64,000 bases of DNA from Flavobacteriales bacterium UBA6770 (GTDB lineage: Bacteria; Bacteroidota; Bacteroidia; Flavobacteriales_G; Salibacteraceae). The notes under the pieces are model-generated. The model worked only from the letters and a program-made list of their open reading frames with translations. It was not told the origin of the DNA and made no database searches. The stretch lies in the NCBI GenBank assembly GCA_905181875.1, contig CAJIZH010000003.1:806001-870000 (forward strand), read 5' to 3'. The position numbers were made by a program, and so were the translations under genes. Of the stretch, positions 15,969-26,900 are shown piece by piece. Every line of letters begins with the position of its first letter. The first letter of the stretch is position 1.

Positions 15969-18133
15969 CTACTCGTCGGCTTTCTTTTCATCAGAATATA
16001 AATCGGTAATGCCCATGTTGTAAAACATAAACGCCCACTTATCTGCCTGTTCTTCAATAACTTTAGATGTTGGCTTCCCTGCCCCATGACCTGCTTTTTC
16101 TTCTATACGAATTACAACTGGATTAGTTCCTTTGTGTTTGAATTGCAACTCAGCCGCAAACTTAAAACTGTGAGCAGGTACAACTCGATCATCATGATCT
16201 GCCGTAAAAACCATTGTCGCAGGAAATTCTGTTCCTTCCTTCAACGTATGCAAAGGAGAATAGCCTTTCAGGTACTCAAACATTTCTTTGCTGTCTTCGC
16301 TACTTCCGTACTCTGGAGTCCAACCATAACCTACAGTGAATTTATGGTAACGCAACATATCCATTACACCAACATGAGGCAGTGACACAGCATATAAATC
16401 TGGACGTTGAGCCATGCATGCCCCTACCAAAAGACCACCGTTTGATCCACCTTCCATCGCTAATTTTTCTTTGATGTATAACCTTCCTTTATTAGAAATT
16501 CAGCCCCAGCAATAAAGTCGTCGAACACATTTTGTTTGTTCATCAACATTCCTGCTTTATGCCAATCTTCCCCAAATTCGCCACCACCCCTTAGGTTTAC
16601 CATGGCATAAACACCTCCGTTTTCTAGCAAAATAATATTTGAAGTACTGAAGGAAGGCGATAAGCTGATATTAAACCCACCATAACCATAAATCAATGTT
16701 GGGTTTGTTCCGTCTAATTTCAATCCTTTTTTGTGGACCACGAACATGGGAACATCAGTTCCGTCTTTGCTCTTAAAGAACACTTGTTTTGCTTCGTAGT
16801 CTGAAGGATCAAACGCCAATTCTGGTTGGAAGAAAACTTCAGATTTTCCTGTAGCTATATCGTATCTAAAAATGGTAGACGGATAGGTAAAAGAAGTGAA
16901 AGAGTAGAATAACTCAGTTGCATCCTTTTTACCGTAGAATCCACCTGCAGAACCAGGAGCAGGTAGTTCAATTTCTTTGTTATTGGAACCATCATAGTTC
17001 ATCTCGAAAATTCGATTGGTAGCACTCATCAAATAAGTAGCGTACATTTTTCCTCCGCCAGTATTTACCGATTCCAATAGGTTTTCTGTTTCTAAAATAA
17101 TGTCAACCCAATTTTCCTTTGCAACATTTGCCGGGTCTATTGCAACCAATCTATAGTTAGGTGCATCAACATTCGTTCTAACTAAAAATTTGCCATCAAT
17201 AAAATCAACGACTCCACTTTTATTTTCATATCCAGCAATCAAAGTTTCAAAGTCGCCTTCGCTATCAGCTTTTCTAAATCTTAATTCGCTGCCTTCAGTT
17301 CCGTTTTGTTTATACAAAATAGTGTATTCATCATCTTCTGTGTTGGAACAGTAATGGTACATTTTAGGGTTTTCAGGATCAGCATAAATCTGCTTATCCT
17401 GATCTTGCGACTCTCCTATAGTATGGTAATAAATCTGGTGATTTTCATTAGCCGCTGAATATTTTGTAGCCTCATTAGAAAGCGGATACCGACTGTAGAA
17501 AAAACCGTCTTTATACCAATTAACTCCTGAGAATTTTACCCATTTTATCACGTCAATCATTTCAGTATTAGTCGCTACTTCCCTTACATGAATCTCCGAC
17601 CAATCTGAACCCGCTTCTGAGCGTATATAAGAGATGTACTTATCGTCATCCGAGGCTCCAGAAATTCCTATGGCAATGGTTCCATCTTCGCTCAATGTAT
17701 TTGGGTCAATAAATACTTGAGGCTCGTCTTCCATTCCTTTTTTGTAATAAATAACCGCCTGATTCTGTAGTCCATCGTTCTTATAGAAGAAGTAGAAGTC
17801 ACCCACTTTTCTTGGAGAAGAAAGCTTTGGGTAATTCATAAGCTGCTCATAGCGTGTTGCTATTTTTTCTCTGTAGGGAATTTGAGCCAAAAAATCATTT
17901 GTCACTTTGTTTTGCGCTTGAACCCATGCACCTGTTTCTTCCGAAGTATCGTTCTCCAACCAACGATAAGGATCTGCCACTTTAGTTCCAAAATAATCGT
18001 CAACAACAGTTGAGTCCTTTCGTGTATCGGGATAAGTAATTCCTTTTTTCATTTCGTTTTTCTCTGGAGTTTCACAGCCGGCCAACCCAACTATTAAAAA
18101 GGCTGCAAGTGAAGAATAGGTAAGCTTTTTCAT
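15969..18133 (-). pseudogene. S9 prolyl oligopeptidase-family lipoprotein, frame broken at the catalytic domain
   Basis: Two frames make one prolyl oligopeptidase of about 721 residues. The chosen start, ATG at 18133, gives a lipoprotein signal (MKKLTYSSLAAFLIVGLAGC). The beta-propeller domain occupies the N-terminal ~430 residues, then the alpha/beta-hydrolase domain. The break is at an A5 run on the coding strand (16464-16468); adding one A reads [15 protein letters not shown] and restores the nucleophile Ser in GGSNGG. The second frame carries the catalytic Asp region ([14 protein letters not shown]) and His (KAGHGAGKP). It is likely a periplasmic or outer-membrane-anchored peptidase cleaving after proline. 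As given, the first product lacks the nucleophile and would be inactive. An assembly indel is quite possible. Confidence 0.88.
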
Positions 18134-18236
18134 GACTATAAATTTAGGGGCACTAAAGTAAGTTGGAATTTGAAAAGGACGATGAAAATTAGGATGGTTG
18201 GGGCAATAAATTATTCCAATTAGTGTTTTGAATTTC

Positions 18237-19118
18237 ATGAACTATCCTATTTTTTCAACCCTTGTGTTTTTTTCACTTTCCATTTTCGGCTGCAACAACC
18301 AGGAAACTATTGATGTTAAAAGTGAATCTAAACCGAAACAAATACAGCAAGAAAATAAAGTGGTAAAGTTTATAACCGACTCATCGGCAATCACTATTGG
18401 AACTCGATTTGGTTTTTCTGGTCCATTAAAAAGACAGGAAGTTGATCAAAACTCTTTTCAATTTTACCTTAGAAATCTTGTTCTAAAACCGATAGAATCA
18501 GAGGTGAGGCTTTACAATGGTGACTCAAAATGGAATAACAATGTTTATTGCTCGGTAGTTGACTTACCGATTGGTAAAAAAGATTTGCATCAATGCGCAG
18601 ATGCAATTATGCATTTAAAAGCTCGCTATCATTACGAAAGGCAGGAATACGATAGTATAGGATTTCATTTTGTGAATGGATTCTATTGCGACTACCGACA
18701 TTGGAAAGATGGATATAGAACTTCTAGTAACAAAACTGCATGGGTAAGAAAGGCCGAGCCAAATAATTCGGAAGAAACCTTTTGGCGCTATCTAGAAACA
18801 GTGTTTATGTTTGCTGGAACTGCGTCTTTAACCAATGAACTAAAGCCAATAGAATTAACAGAATTGCGAGCAGGAGACGTTTTTATAAGAGGCGGAAGTC
18901 CAGGCCATGCAGTAGTAGTTTTAGACCTAGCAATTGATACTTTAAAGAATGAGAAATATTTCATTCTTGGTCAAAGTTACATGCCTGCTCAAGATCTCCA
19001 AGTATTAAAAAACAACAAATACGAAGACATTTCTCCTTGGGTAAGCCTCACTTCTGTTCAGTATATTGTCAGCACTCCAGAATGGACATTTGAACCCGAA
19101 AACTTAAAACGCTTTTAA
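18237..19118 (+). CDS. DUF4846 lipoprotein
   Basis: A protein of 293 residues from ATG 18237 (an in-frame TTG lies 9 bp upstream). The signal segment NYPIFSTLVFFSLSIFGC ends in a lipobox Cys, so it is a lipoprotein. The rest matches DUF4846: RFGFSGPLKRQ, VVDLPIGKKDLHQCADAIMHLKARY, FHFVNGFYCDYRHWKDGYR and GDVFIRGGSPGHAVVVLDLA. The last motif, with G-x-H and later QSYMPAQD, resembles papain/NlpC-like folds, but catalysis is unproven. It stands alone, convergent with asnS (6 bp apart). Confidence 0.88.
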   Translation: MNYPIFSTLVFFSLSIFGCNNQETIDVKSESKPKQIQQENKVVKFITDSSAITIGTRFGFSGPLKRQEVDQNSFQFYLRNLVLKPIESEVRLYNGDSKWNNNVYCSVVDLPIGKKDLHQCADAIMHLKARYHYERQEYDSIGFHFVNGFYCDYRHWKDGYRTSSNKTAWVRKAEPNNSEETFWRYLETVFMFAGTASLTNELKPIELTELRAGDVFIRGGSPGHAVVVLDLAIDTLKNEKYFILGQSYMPAQDLQVLKNNKYEDISPWVSLTSVQYIVSTPEWTFEPENLKRF

Positions 19119-19124
19119 CCAACC

Positions 19125-20558
19125 CTAAAATTCAGCGTTCTTTGGTGTCCTAGGAAAAGGAATTACGTCTCTTACATTGGTCATTCCGGTAATAAATAAA
19201 ACCAATCTTTCGAAGCCTAATCCGAATCCTGCATGCTTACACGTTCCGAATTTTCGTGTGTCCAAGTACCACCACATTTCTTCTTCCGGAATGTTGAATT
19301 CCTTCATCTTCTGTTGCAAGTTCTCTAACCGTTCTTCACGCTGCGATCCACCAACAATTTCTCCAATTCCAGGAAATAATATGTCCATAGCGGCAACGGT
19401 CTTTCCATCGTCGTTCATACGCATGTAAAACGCCTTGATCTTTGCTGGGTAATCGTATAATATTACTGGTTTACCAAAATGCTTCTCTACCAAATAACGT
19501 TCGTGTTCGCTTTGCAAATCAGCACCCCATTCATCGAGTAAGTAGTCGAATTTTTTCTTTTTATTGGGTTTACTGTTTCTAAGAATGTTGAAAGCATCGG
19601 TATATGATACACGCTCAAAATCTTGATCAGCAACCATTTTTAATTTCTCACGCAATGCAAATGGCTGACGCAAATCAGCCTTCATGTTTTTCTCTTCATC
19701 TAGAATTCTGTTCTCCAAGAATTCTAGATCATCAGCACCGTTTTCCAATACATAATTGATTACGTATTTAAGGAAGTCCTCTGCCAAATCCATGTTATCA
19801 AACAAATCATTGAAAGCAACTTCCGGCTCTATCATCCAGAATTCTGCTAAATGGCGAGAGGTATTTGAGTTTTCTGCTCTGAATGTTGGACCAAATGTGT
19901 AAACCTTTGAAAGCGCCATAGCAGCCAATTCAGCCTCTAATTGTCCAGAAACAGTCAGGTTAGTTTCTTTACCAAAAAAGTCCTCTTTGTAGTTTACAGC
20001 ACCATCTTCTGTTAATGGAGGTTTCTTCGCATCCAAGGCAGTTACACGAAACATTTCTCCAGCACCTTCAGCATCCGATCCAGTAATTATTGGTGAGTGA
20101 ATATTGAAGAAACCGTTGTCGTTAAAGTATTGGTGAATTGCAAAAGAAACTGCATGTCTAATTCTAAAAACTGCGCTAAACGTGTTTGTTCTAAAACGCA
20201 AGTGTGCATTCTCTCTTAAGAACTCTAAACTGTGTTTTTTAGGTTGAATTGGAAATTCGTCTGGATTAGAATCACCCAATATTTCTAGTTCAGAAACCAC
20301 CATTTCTAATGATTGACCTCTTCCTTGAGATTCCACTATCTCTCCTGTTAAACTCAAACAAGCTCCCGTTGAAATACGCTTTATCTCTGCTTCTGAATAT
20401 TTTTCAAAATCAATAACGCATTGTAAGTTTTTGATGGTCGAACCATCATTCATAGCAACAAAGCGATTACTTCTAAATGTTCTTACCCAACCTTTAACGG
20501 TCGTTTTAAACCCAACTTTTTCGTCTGCAATTAAGGTTGCAATGGAAACTTTACTCAT
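19125..20558 (-). CDS. asnS: Asparaginyl-tRNA synthetase
   Basis: A 477-residue class II synthetase that charges tRNA-Asn. The N-terminal OB-fold anticodon-binding domain (GWVRTFRSNRFVAMNDGS) occupies about residues 20-105. Motif 1 lies near FNIHSPIITGSDAEGAGEMF, motif 2 near FRAENSNTSRHLAEFWMIEPE, and motif 3 is GFGLGFERLVLFITGM near the end. The SRHLAEFWMIEPE version distinguishes AsnRS from AspRS. Length is normal and no insertion is seen. It has a clear promoter upstream (20590-20619). Confidence 0.97.
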   Translation of the reverse strand: MSKVSIATLIADEKVGFKTTVKGWVRTFRSNRFVAMNDGSTIKNLQCVIDFEKYSEAEIKRISTGACLSLTGEIVESQGRGQSLEMVVSELEILGDSNPDEFPIQPKKHSLEFLRENAHLRFRTNTFSAVFRIRHAVSFAIHQYFNDNGFFNIHSPIITGSDAEGAGEMFRVTALDAKKPPLTEDGAVNYKEDFFGKETNLTVSGQLEAELAAMALSKVYTFGPTFRAENSNTSRHLAEFWMIEPEVAFNDLFDNMDLAEDFLKYVINYVLENGADDLEFLENRILDEEKNMKADLRQPFALREKLKMVADQDFERVSYTDAFNILRNSKPNKKKKFDYLLDEWGADLQSEHERYLVEKHFGKPVILYDYPAKIKAFYMRMNDDGKTVAAMDILFPGIGEIVGGSQREERLENLQQKMKEFNIPEEEMWWYLDTRKFGTCKHAGFGLGFERLVLFITGMTNVRDVIPFPRTPKNAEF

Positions 20559-20589
20559 TTTATTCGAATTTGAACAGATTTTAACACGG

Positions 20590-20619
20590 CAAAGTTAATT
20601 CTTTGAACTCCGCAGCAAA
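20590..20619 (-). promoter_or_regulatory. asnS promoter, Bacteroidota type
   Basis: On the minus strand, TTTG (20619-20616) and TAACTTTG (20597-20590) are separated by 18 bp, matching the -33 TTTG / -7 TAnnTTTG consensus. The leader to the ATG would be about 25-30 nt. This is the best promoter match in the window. Confidence 0.65.
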
Positions 20620-20664
20620 CAAGGATTTTTGATAAAAAATGAAGCATCAAAACAGAGAAACTTT

Positions 20665-20726
20665 GGAAACGTAGGGAAACTTTTTAACTCAAAAACGTTT
20701 CCGTGGGTTTTTTGAACATATATTTG
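20665..20726 (+). promoter_or_regulatory. tetR-efflux operon promoter with inverted repeat operator
   Basis: An inverted repeat GGAAACGT (20665-20672) and ACGTTTCC (20695-20702) precedes a perfect -7 box TATATTTG (20719-20726). The right arm covers the expected -33 position, so a regulator bound there could block RNA polymerase. The nearby TetR protein is the obvious candidate for autoregulation. The GTG start is 4 bp after the -7 box, suggesting a leaderless message. Confidence 0.5.
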
Positions 20727-20730
20727 CAGT

Positions 20731-21366
20731 GTGGAAAAAGTAGACGAAAAATTTCAGCAAATATTAATGGGTGCTCTCCAAGTATTCATGAAATACGGTA
20801 TTCGCAGTGTTACAATGGACGATCTCGCACGTCACTTAGGTGTTTCTAAAAAAACAATTTACAAGTACGTAAGTGACAAAAAAGAATTGGTGCTAAAAGG
20901 AATGGAGTATCACCATGAAATGGAAACCTGTGCAATTGATTCTTGCATAAAAATCGGGCAAAATGCAATCGATGAAAACTTTGAAATTTCTAAAGTGATT
21001 GTTGGCCAACTTAAAAATGTGCACCCTTCTGTAATGTACGACCTTCAAAAATATTATCCTGAAGCTATGACTAGCTTTCAACAGTACAAGATGACTGTCG
21101 TTAAAGACTGGGTTTCTTCGAATATGCAAAGAGGAATTGATCAAGGTTTGTATCGTGATGATCTAAACATTCCAATTTTAACAGGAGTCTATTTAGCGAG
21201 AATGGATGATTTCTTTAATCGGGACTTATTTCCAGAAGAGATTTCATCTGCAGAAGTTTACCTAGAAACCTTCAGATATCACATTCGAGGGCTAGCCTCA
21301 GAAAAAGGTATTGAATACCTTAAAGAAAAAGTTAAAAAACACTCAAAACAGATTATAAAAAAATGA
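20731..21366 (+). CDS. TetR-family transcriptional regulator
   Basis: A 211-residue regulator. The N-terminal helix-turn-helix is typical: ILMGALQVFMKYGIRSVTMDDLARHLGVSKKTIYKYVSDKKELV, cited here in pieces at about residues 9-52. The C-terminal ligand-binding domain is helical and unclassified. It starts with GTG at 20731. The gene overlaps the TolC gene by 4 bp (ATGA), so it is the first cistron of an efflux operon. It most likely represses its own operon through the inverted repeat just upstream and is released by a pump substrate. Confidence 0.93.
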   Translation: MEKVDEKFQQILMGALQVFMKYGIRSVTMDDLARHLGVSKKTIYKYVSDKKELVLKGMEYHHEMETCAIDSCIKIGQNAIDENFEISKVIVGQLKNVHPSVMYDLQKYYPEAMTSFQQYKMTVVKDWVSSNMQRGIDQGLYRDDLNIPILTGVYLARMDDFFNRDLFPEEISSAEVYLETFRYHIRGLASEKGIEYLKEKVKKHSKQIIKK

Positions 21367-22715
21367 AAAAACCTCTAACTCTAATTATCACTCTTTGTTT
21401 AAGCACGCTGCTGTTTGGACAAGCTGAAGATGAAAAGACATCTTTTAGTCTCAAGGAGGCAAAAGACTATGCCGCTGAGAACTCTTATTTCACCAGAAAC
21501 GCTATGCTGGACATTAGAAAGGCAGAGCAGCGCATCAAGGAAATTACAGGAATGGGGCTTCCTCAAATCAACGCCAGTGCAGGATACAATTATTTCCTGC
21601 AAATTCCGGTGCAATTAGCGCCTGCAAATTCTTTTAATCCAGCTGCCTCACCAGACGAATTTTTAGAATTACAATTTGGCGTGAAAAGTAATATGAAAGC
21701 TGGAATTTCGGTAAGCCAGTTGTTATTTGATGGCTCCTACTTAGTGGGACTTAAAGCTTCTAAAACATACCTAGAATTAGTAAATGCTCAAAAAGCTAAG
21801 ACTGATGCAGAGATAGCAAGAGATATAACGAAATCATACGGAATGGTTCTGGCTGCAGACGAAAACGCCATGCTGATTGCAGAAAATGAAAAGCAACTGC
21901 AAACAATGGTTGATGAAGCTGCTGCAATGTTCGATGCTGGATTTATAGAAGAAAAAGATGTTGATCAACTTCGCTTGCTTCTTCTCAACACCGAAAATCT
22001 GAAGATTCAAACTGAAAATCAGAAAAAAACATCCGTAGATATGCTCAAGTTTACCATGGGAATGCCCATTAAAACGGAAATCACTTTAACGGAAAAATTG
22101 GATGATATAAAAAATCCTTTTTCTAATAAAGACCAAAACATGAACTCGAAATTGGTGGTAGAAAATCATGTCGATTATCAAGCTGCAACTTTGAGCATGC
22201 GCACTCAAGAGCTTACTCTGAGTAATGAAAAAATGGGGAATTATCCTAAACTTTATGGGAATTTTCTATATGAAGGCAATTCATTCGGAAATGACTTCAA
22301 TCATTTCTCTGGCGCTGGAAAATGGTTTCCAACAAGCATTATAGGTGTTCAATTGAACGTGCCAATTTTTGCTGGAGGGATGCGTCACAATAAAATACAA
22401 CAAGCTAAAGTGGGCGTCGAACAAGCGAACTTAAGACTTAAGCAAACTGAACAAGGATTGTTTTTGGATATGGCAACCAAAAAGAACGCTTATGAAACTG
22501 CAATCTACAAAATGGACAACTCCTCTCAAAATCTAGAGCTCGCTGGAAAAATTAAAAAACAAACTCAAATAAAGTACTCTGAAGGAATGACTAGCAGTGT
22601 TGAAGTTACCCAAACAGAAAACCAATACCTCCAATCTCAAATGAATTACATAATGGCGGTAATTGAATTAATTCAAGCGAAAGCTGATTTGGATTACGCA
22701 TTAGGAACTAAATAA
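21363..22715 (+). CDS. TolC-family outer-membrane efflux protein
   Basis: A 450-residue TolC/OprM-type protein with a signal peptide (KPLTLIITLCLSTLLFGQA). Two repeated long helical-barrel halves are visible, with the typical ISVSQLLFDGSYLVGLKAS and LNVPIFAGGMRHNKIQQA segments where strands return to the coiled helices. It forms the outer-membrane channel of a tripartite pump with the next two genes. Its start overlaps the tetR stop, so translation is coupled. Confidence 0.93.
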   Translation: MKKPLTLIITLCLSTLLFGQAEDEKTSFSLKEAKDYAAENSYFTRNAMLDIRKAEQRIKEITGMGLPQINASAGYNYFLQIPVQLAPANSFNPAASPDEFLELQFGVKSNMKAGISVSQLLFDGSYLVGLKASKTYLELVNAQKAKTDAEIARDITKSYGMVLAADENAMLIAENEKQLQTMVDEAAAMFDAGFIEEKDVDQLRLLLLNTENLKIQTENQKKTSVDMLKFTMGMPIKTEITLTEKLDDIKNPFSNKDQNMNSKLVVENHVDYQAATLSMRTQELTLSNEKMGNYPKLYGNFLYEGNSFGNDFNHFSGAGKWFPTSIIGVQLNVPIFAGGMRHNKIQQAKVGVEQANLRLKQTEQGLFLDMATKKNAYETAIYKMDNSSQNLELAGKIKKQTQIKYSEGMTSSVEVTQTENQYLQSQMNYIMAVIELIQAKADLDYALGTK

Positions 22716-22756
22716 AAATGAAAAATAATAACACCCCTATTCTAACAAAAACGAAA

Positions 22757-23890
22757 ATGAAACAGATAACTGTATTTTTTCTAGCTAGCTTGTTCATGAT
22801 ATCATGCAGCCAAGAAGTAGCAACCGATGAGCTTTCTATGCTAAAGCAAGAGAAAGATTCATTGAAAGATGTAAAGACAACAATTGGAGATAGACTAGCC
22901 GAAATTGAATTGCAAATTTCTGCTTTGGACACTACAAAATCTTTAGCCTTAGTTAGTACTGCTAATCCTTCTTTAGAGGCCTTTAATCATTACTTTCAAG
23001 TTTACGGGTCACTATCTTCTGATCAAAACGCACAGATCTTTCCAGAAATTGGAGCTACCATTATTTCTATTAAAGTAAAGGAAGGCGAGCAGGTTACAAA
23101 AGGTCAAACTATCGCGATAATGGATATTCAAGCAATGCGCGAGCAAGAAGCTGAGTTGAAAACAAGAATGGAATTAACTGAGACCACCTTCAAAAAACAA
23201 AAGAAACTGTGGGATCAAAAAATTGGATCAGAAATGCAATTTCTACAAGCAAAAAACAATCGTGATGCACTTAAAAACAGCTTAGATGCTCTGCAAGCAA
23301 ATATTTCTAAAGGAAACATAACCGCTCCATTTGCAGGTGTTATTGACGAGATTTTCCCTAAAGAAGGTGAAATGGCAATGCCAGGTATGCCTGTTGTAAG
23401 ATTGATGAACTTGACAAATATGTATGTTGAGGCAGATATATCTGAAAACTATGTTGGAAAAGTAAAAGCTGGCGATAACGTTGTGATAAGCTTTCCTGCT
23501 CTAGGAATGGATATCGATTCTAAAATTGAACGAGTTGGTCAATTCATAAACCCGAATAACAGAACATTCAAGATTAGAGTAAACATCGACAACTCTGAAA
23601 ATATTCTTAAGCCTAATATGGTTGCATTGATCAATGTGAACGACTTTTCTCAGGATAGTGCAGTTGTTATTAATGCTGGGTTAATCATGGAGGGTGCTTC
23701 AGATACAAAATATGTATTTGTAGTAAATCAAAAATCAGGCATCAGCATTGTTCAAAAACAACTTGTAGAAGTTACTATGAACTACCAAGGAAAATCAATG
23801 ATTTCGAAAGGCTTGAAAGGCTCTGAAACAATAGTTGACAGAGGCGCTCGCAGTATTCGATCTGGTGAACAAGTTTCAATAAAAAACTAA
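22757..23890 (+). CDS. RND efflux periplasmic adaptor (membrane fusion protein)
   Basis: A protein of 377 residues from the preferred ATG at 22757, which puts the lipoprotein signal (MKQITVFFLASLFMISC) first; an ATG at 22718 would add 13 residues. Its parts are a coiled-coil region, a lipoyl-like domain (ATIISIKVKEGEQVTKGQTIAIMD), a hairpin (QKKLWDQKIGSEMQFLQAKN), the second lipoyl half (ITAPFAGVIDEIFPKEGEMAMPG, shown in part) and beta-barrel domains. It links the inner-membrane RND pump to the TolC channel. It sits 41 bp after the TolC gene and 25 bp before the pump. Confidence 0.93.
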   Translation: MKQITVFFLASLFMISCSQEVATDELSMLKQEKDSLKDVKTTIGDRLAEIELQISALDTTKSLALVSTANPSLEAFNHYFQVYGSLSSDQNAQIFPEIGATIISIKVKEGEQVTKGQTIAIMDIQAMREQEAELKTRMELTETTFKKQKKLWDQKIGSEMQFLQAKNNRDALKNSLDALQANISKGNITAPFAGVIDEIFPKEGEMAMPGMPVVRLMNLTNMYVEADISENYVGKVKAGDNVVISFPALGMDIDSKIERVGQFINPNNRTFKIRVNIDNSENILKPNMVALINVNDFSQDSAVVINAGLIMEGASDTKYVFVVNQKSGISIVQKQLVEVTMNYQGKSMISKGLKGSETIVDRGARSIRSGEQVSIKN

Positions 23891-23915
23891 GACACTCCTT
23901 TTAAAATCCCATACA

Positions 23916-26900
23916 ATGGAAAATAAAGAAAACAAAGGGTTGCATAAAGAGTTCGCTCTTTCAACTGGAGCCCTAAAGAACAAAATGACGGTGTATGTAA
24001 TAACCGCAATTATCTTAATTGCAGGTTTCTTTACATATAGTTCAATGCCACGAGAGGCATTTCCAGAGATTGTAATTCCTCAGATTTATGTTGGAACTCC
24101 TTACCCTGGAAATTCTGCTGCGGATATTGAAAAACTGATTACACGTCCACTAGAGAAAGAGATAAAATCGATTTCAGGAATTGATAAAATGACCTCAACT
24201 TCGGTTCAGGGCTATTCTACTGTTTTTATTGAATTTGACTTTAGCATTTCGCCAGAAGAGGCACTTAGAAAGGTAAAAGACAAAGTTGATTTAGCAAAAG
24301 GAGATCCTGATTTCCCAAATGATTTACCAGCTGATCCTAATGTGTTTGAAATGAACATGTCGGAAATGATGCCGATTGTAAACATTAACCTTTCGGGAGA
24401 TTATTCTGTAGACCAATTGCGTGAGTATGCCGAGTATTTAGAAGATAAAATTGAGGCACTTCCAGAGATTACTGAAGTTGACGTTCGCGGAGTAACAGAA
24501 AAAGAAATGAAAATTAACGTGGATCTTGCCAAAATGGAAGCCATGAAAATTGGATTTAACGACATTTCTAACGCTATTCGTAATGAAAACGTCACCATAT
24601 CTGGTGGTGATATTTTAACGGGTTCAACAAGAAGAACGGTTCGTGTTGTAGGTGACTTTACCAGTGCAGCTGATATTGAAGATATCACTGTAAAACAAGA
24701 AAAATTCAACATTGTATATCTAAGAGATATTGCAGAGGTAGTTTTTGAAGAAGCTGAAAAAACGAGTTACGCTCGAGAATATAAAAAGCCTGTTGTAATG
24801 GTTGACGTTAAGAAACGTGCGGGTGAAAACTTGATTCAAGCTTCTGAATCGATCAATAAAATTATTGCAGAGGCACAGCTTAATGTTATTCCTGATGATG
24901 TTACCATTACCATGACCAATGACCAGAGTGATGATACACGTAGAATGGTTTCCGAATTGGAAAACAGTATCATTTTTGGAATGTTACTCGTTGTGCTGGT
25001 TCTCCTATTTTTCTTGGGAATAAGAAACGCGCTTTTTGTTGGAATTGCGATTCCACTAAGTATGCTTCTATCCATGTTTATTTTGGGTGCGATTGGAGTA
25101 ACCTTAAACACAATGGTTCTTTTTTCATTGATCCTTGCATTGGGTATGTTGGTGGATAACGGAATTGTAGTTGTAGAGAATATTTACCGCCTTATGGACG
25201 ACGAAGGTATGTCTGCATTTGACGCTGCAAAATATGGTGTCGGAGAGGTTGCCATGCCAATTATAGCGTCAACAGCAACTACACTCGCAGCATTTCTTCC
25301 ATTGGCTGTATGGCCAGGTATGATGGGCGAATTTATGTTTTGGCTACCTATTACTTTAATGACAGTATTGGGCTCTTCATTGTTTGTAGCATTGGTAATT
25401 AATCCAGTACTTACTGCATCTCTAATGAAAGTTGAAGAGAAAAAAACTAACCCTAAAAAACTTGCGATTTTCGGAATCTCTATGCTAGTTATAGGTGCTG
25501 TCTTAAGAATGATAGACGGTGCAGATGGAGCAGCTGGAGGAATGAGCACTATTGGTAGTTTGCTGATTATTATAGGTTTACTTGGCTTTTTAAACGTATA
25601 TGTTTTATCGCCTAGCACCAAATGGTTTCAGACTAAATTGCTTCCATGGATGGAAAGCAGATATAAGAATTTTGTAAACTTTGCTTTGAGAAGAAAGAAT
25701 CCAATCTGGTTTTTCGTAGGAACTTTTGGAATGTTGTTTTTCTCTTTTTTCTTGATGGCAGTTATCCCACCAAAAGTGATTTTCTTCCCTATTGGACAAC
25801 CTAAATATGTAAACATATTTATCGAAGCTCCAATTGGAACGGACATTACAGAAACAAATGAAATTACGAAAGAGCTTGAAGCTAAGATTTTGGATTATGG
25901 AAAACGTTACGAAGACAACACCGGAGCTGAAGTAAGAGGCAAAGGCAAAAACTTCTTGATCAAATCTGTAATTGCTCAAGTTGGTGAAGGTGCATCGGAT
26001 CCTGCAGCGGGGCCTTCAATGGCTAACACTCCTCACAAAGCAAGGATTGCTGTAAGTTTTGTTGAATTTCAATATCGAAGAGGCATACAGACTTCTGATG
26101 TAATGGAAGACATTCGAAAAATTGTTCGAGGTGTACCTGGCATTCAAGTTACCGTAGATAAAAACAATGATGGACCTCCTACAGGGAAAGCAATTACGAT
26201 TGAGTTGACGGGTGATGATTATGACAATCTAATTACTCAAGCAGAGAATGTGAAGAGCTTTATCAATGGCAGAAACATAGGTGGTATTGAAGAGTTGAAA
26301 TTGGATGTTGAAGTTGGAAAACCTGAGTTCATTATTCAAGTAGATCGAAAGAAAGCAAGGCGATTTAATGTATCAACTGCTCAAATTGGAACTGCGCTTA
26401 GAACAGCATTATTTGGTCAAGAAGTTTCAACGTTTAAAGACGGTGAAGACGACTACGACATCGTAATTCGGTTGAAGGATAAATATCGTTACAATGCTGA
26501 TTTATTGATGAATCAAAAAATCACATTTAGAGATGTTACAAACGGTCAAATTCGTCAGATACCTATTTCGGCCATTGCTACTGCAAAAAAGACCTCTACC
26601 TACAGTTCAGTTAAACGAAAGGACATGAATCGTATGATTACGATTGCTTCTAACGTACTGGATGGCTATAACGCCAATGAAGTAGTTGCAGAGATTAAAG
26701 AAGCTGTAAAAGAATACGATTTACCTGCTGACAATAAACTAGCATTTGCTGGTGAGCAAGAAGATCAAGCAAAAGAATCTGCGTTTCTAATAAGCGCACT
26801 TATGATTGCTGTATTCCTAATTTTCTTGATTATCGTTTCTCAGTTCAATTCTTTGAGCACTCCTATCATTATAGTTGGTTCGGTTGTATTCTCATTGATT

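Noticed and set aside
25184-25621. 145-codon minus-strand frame inside the RND gene
   Set aside because: Antisense shadow of strongly conserved coding sequence.
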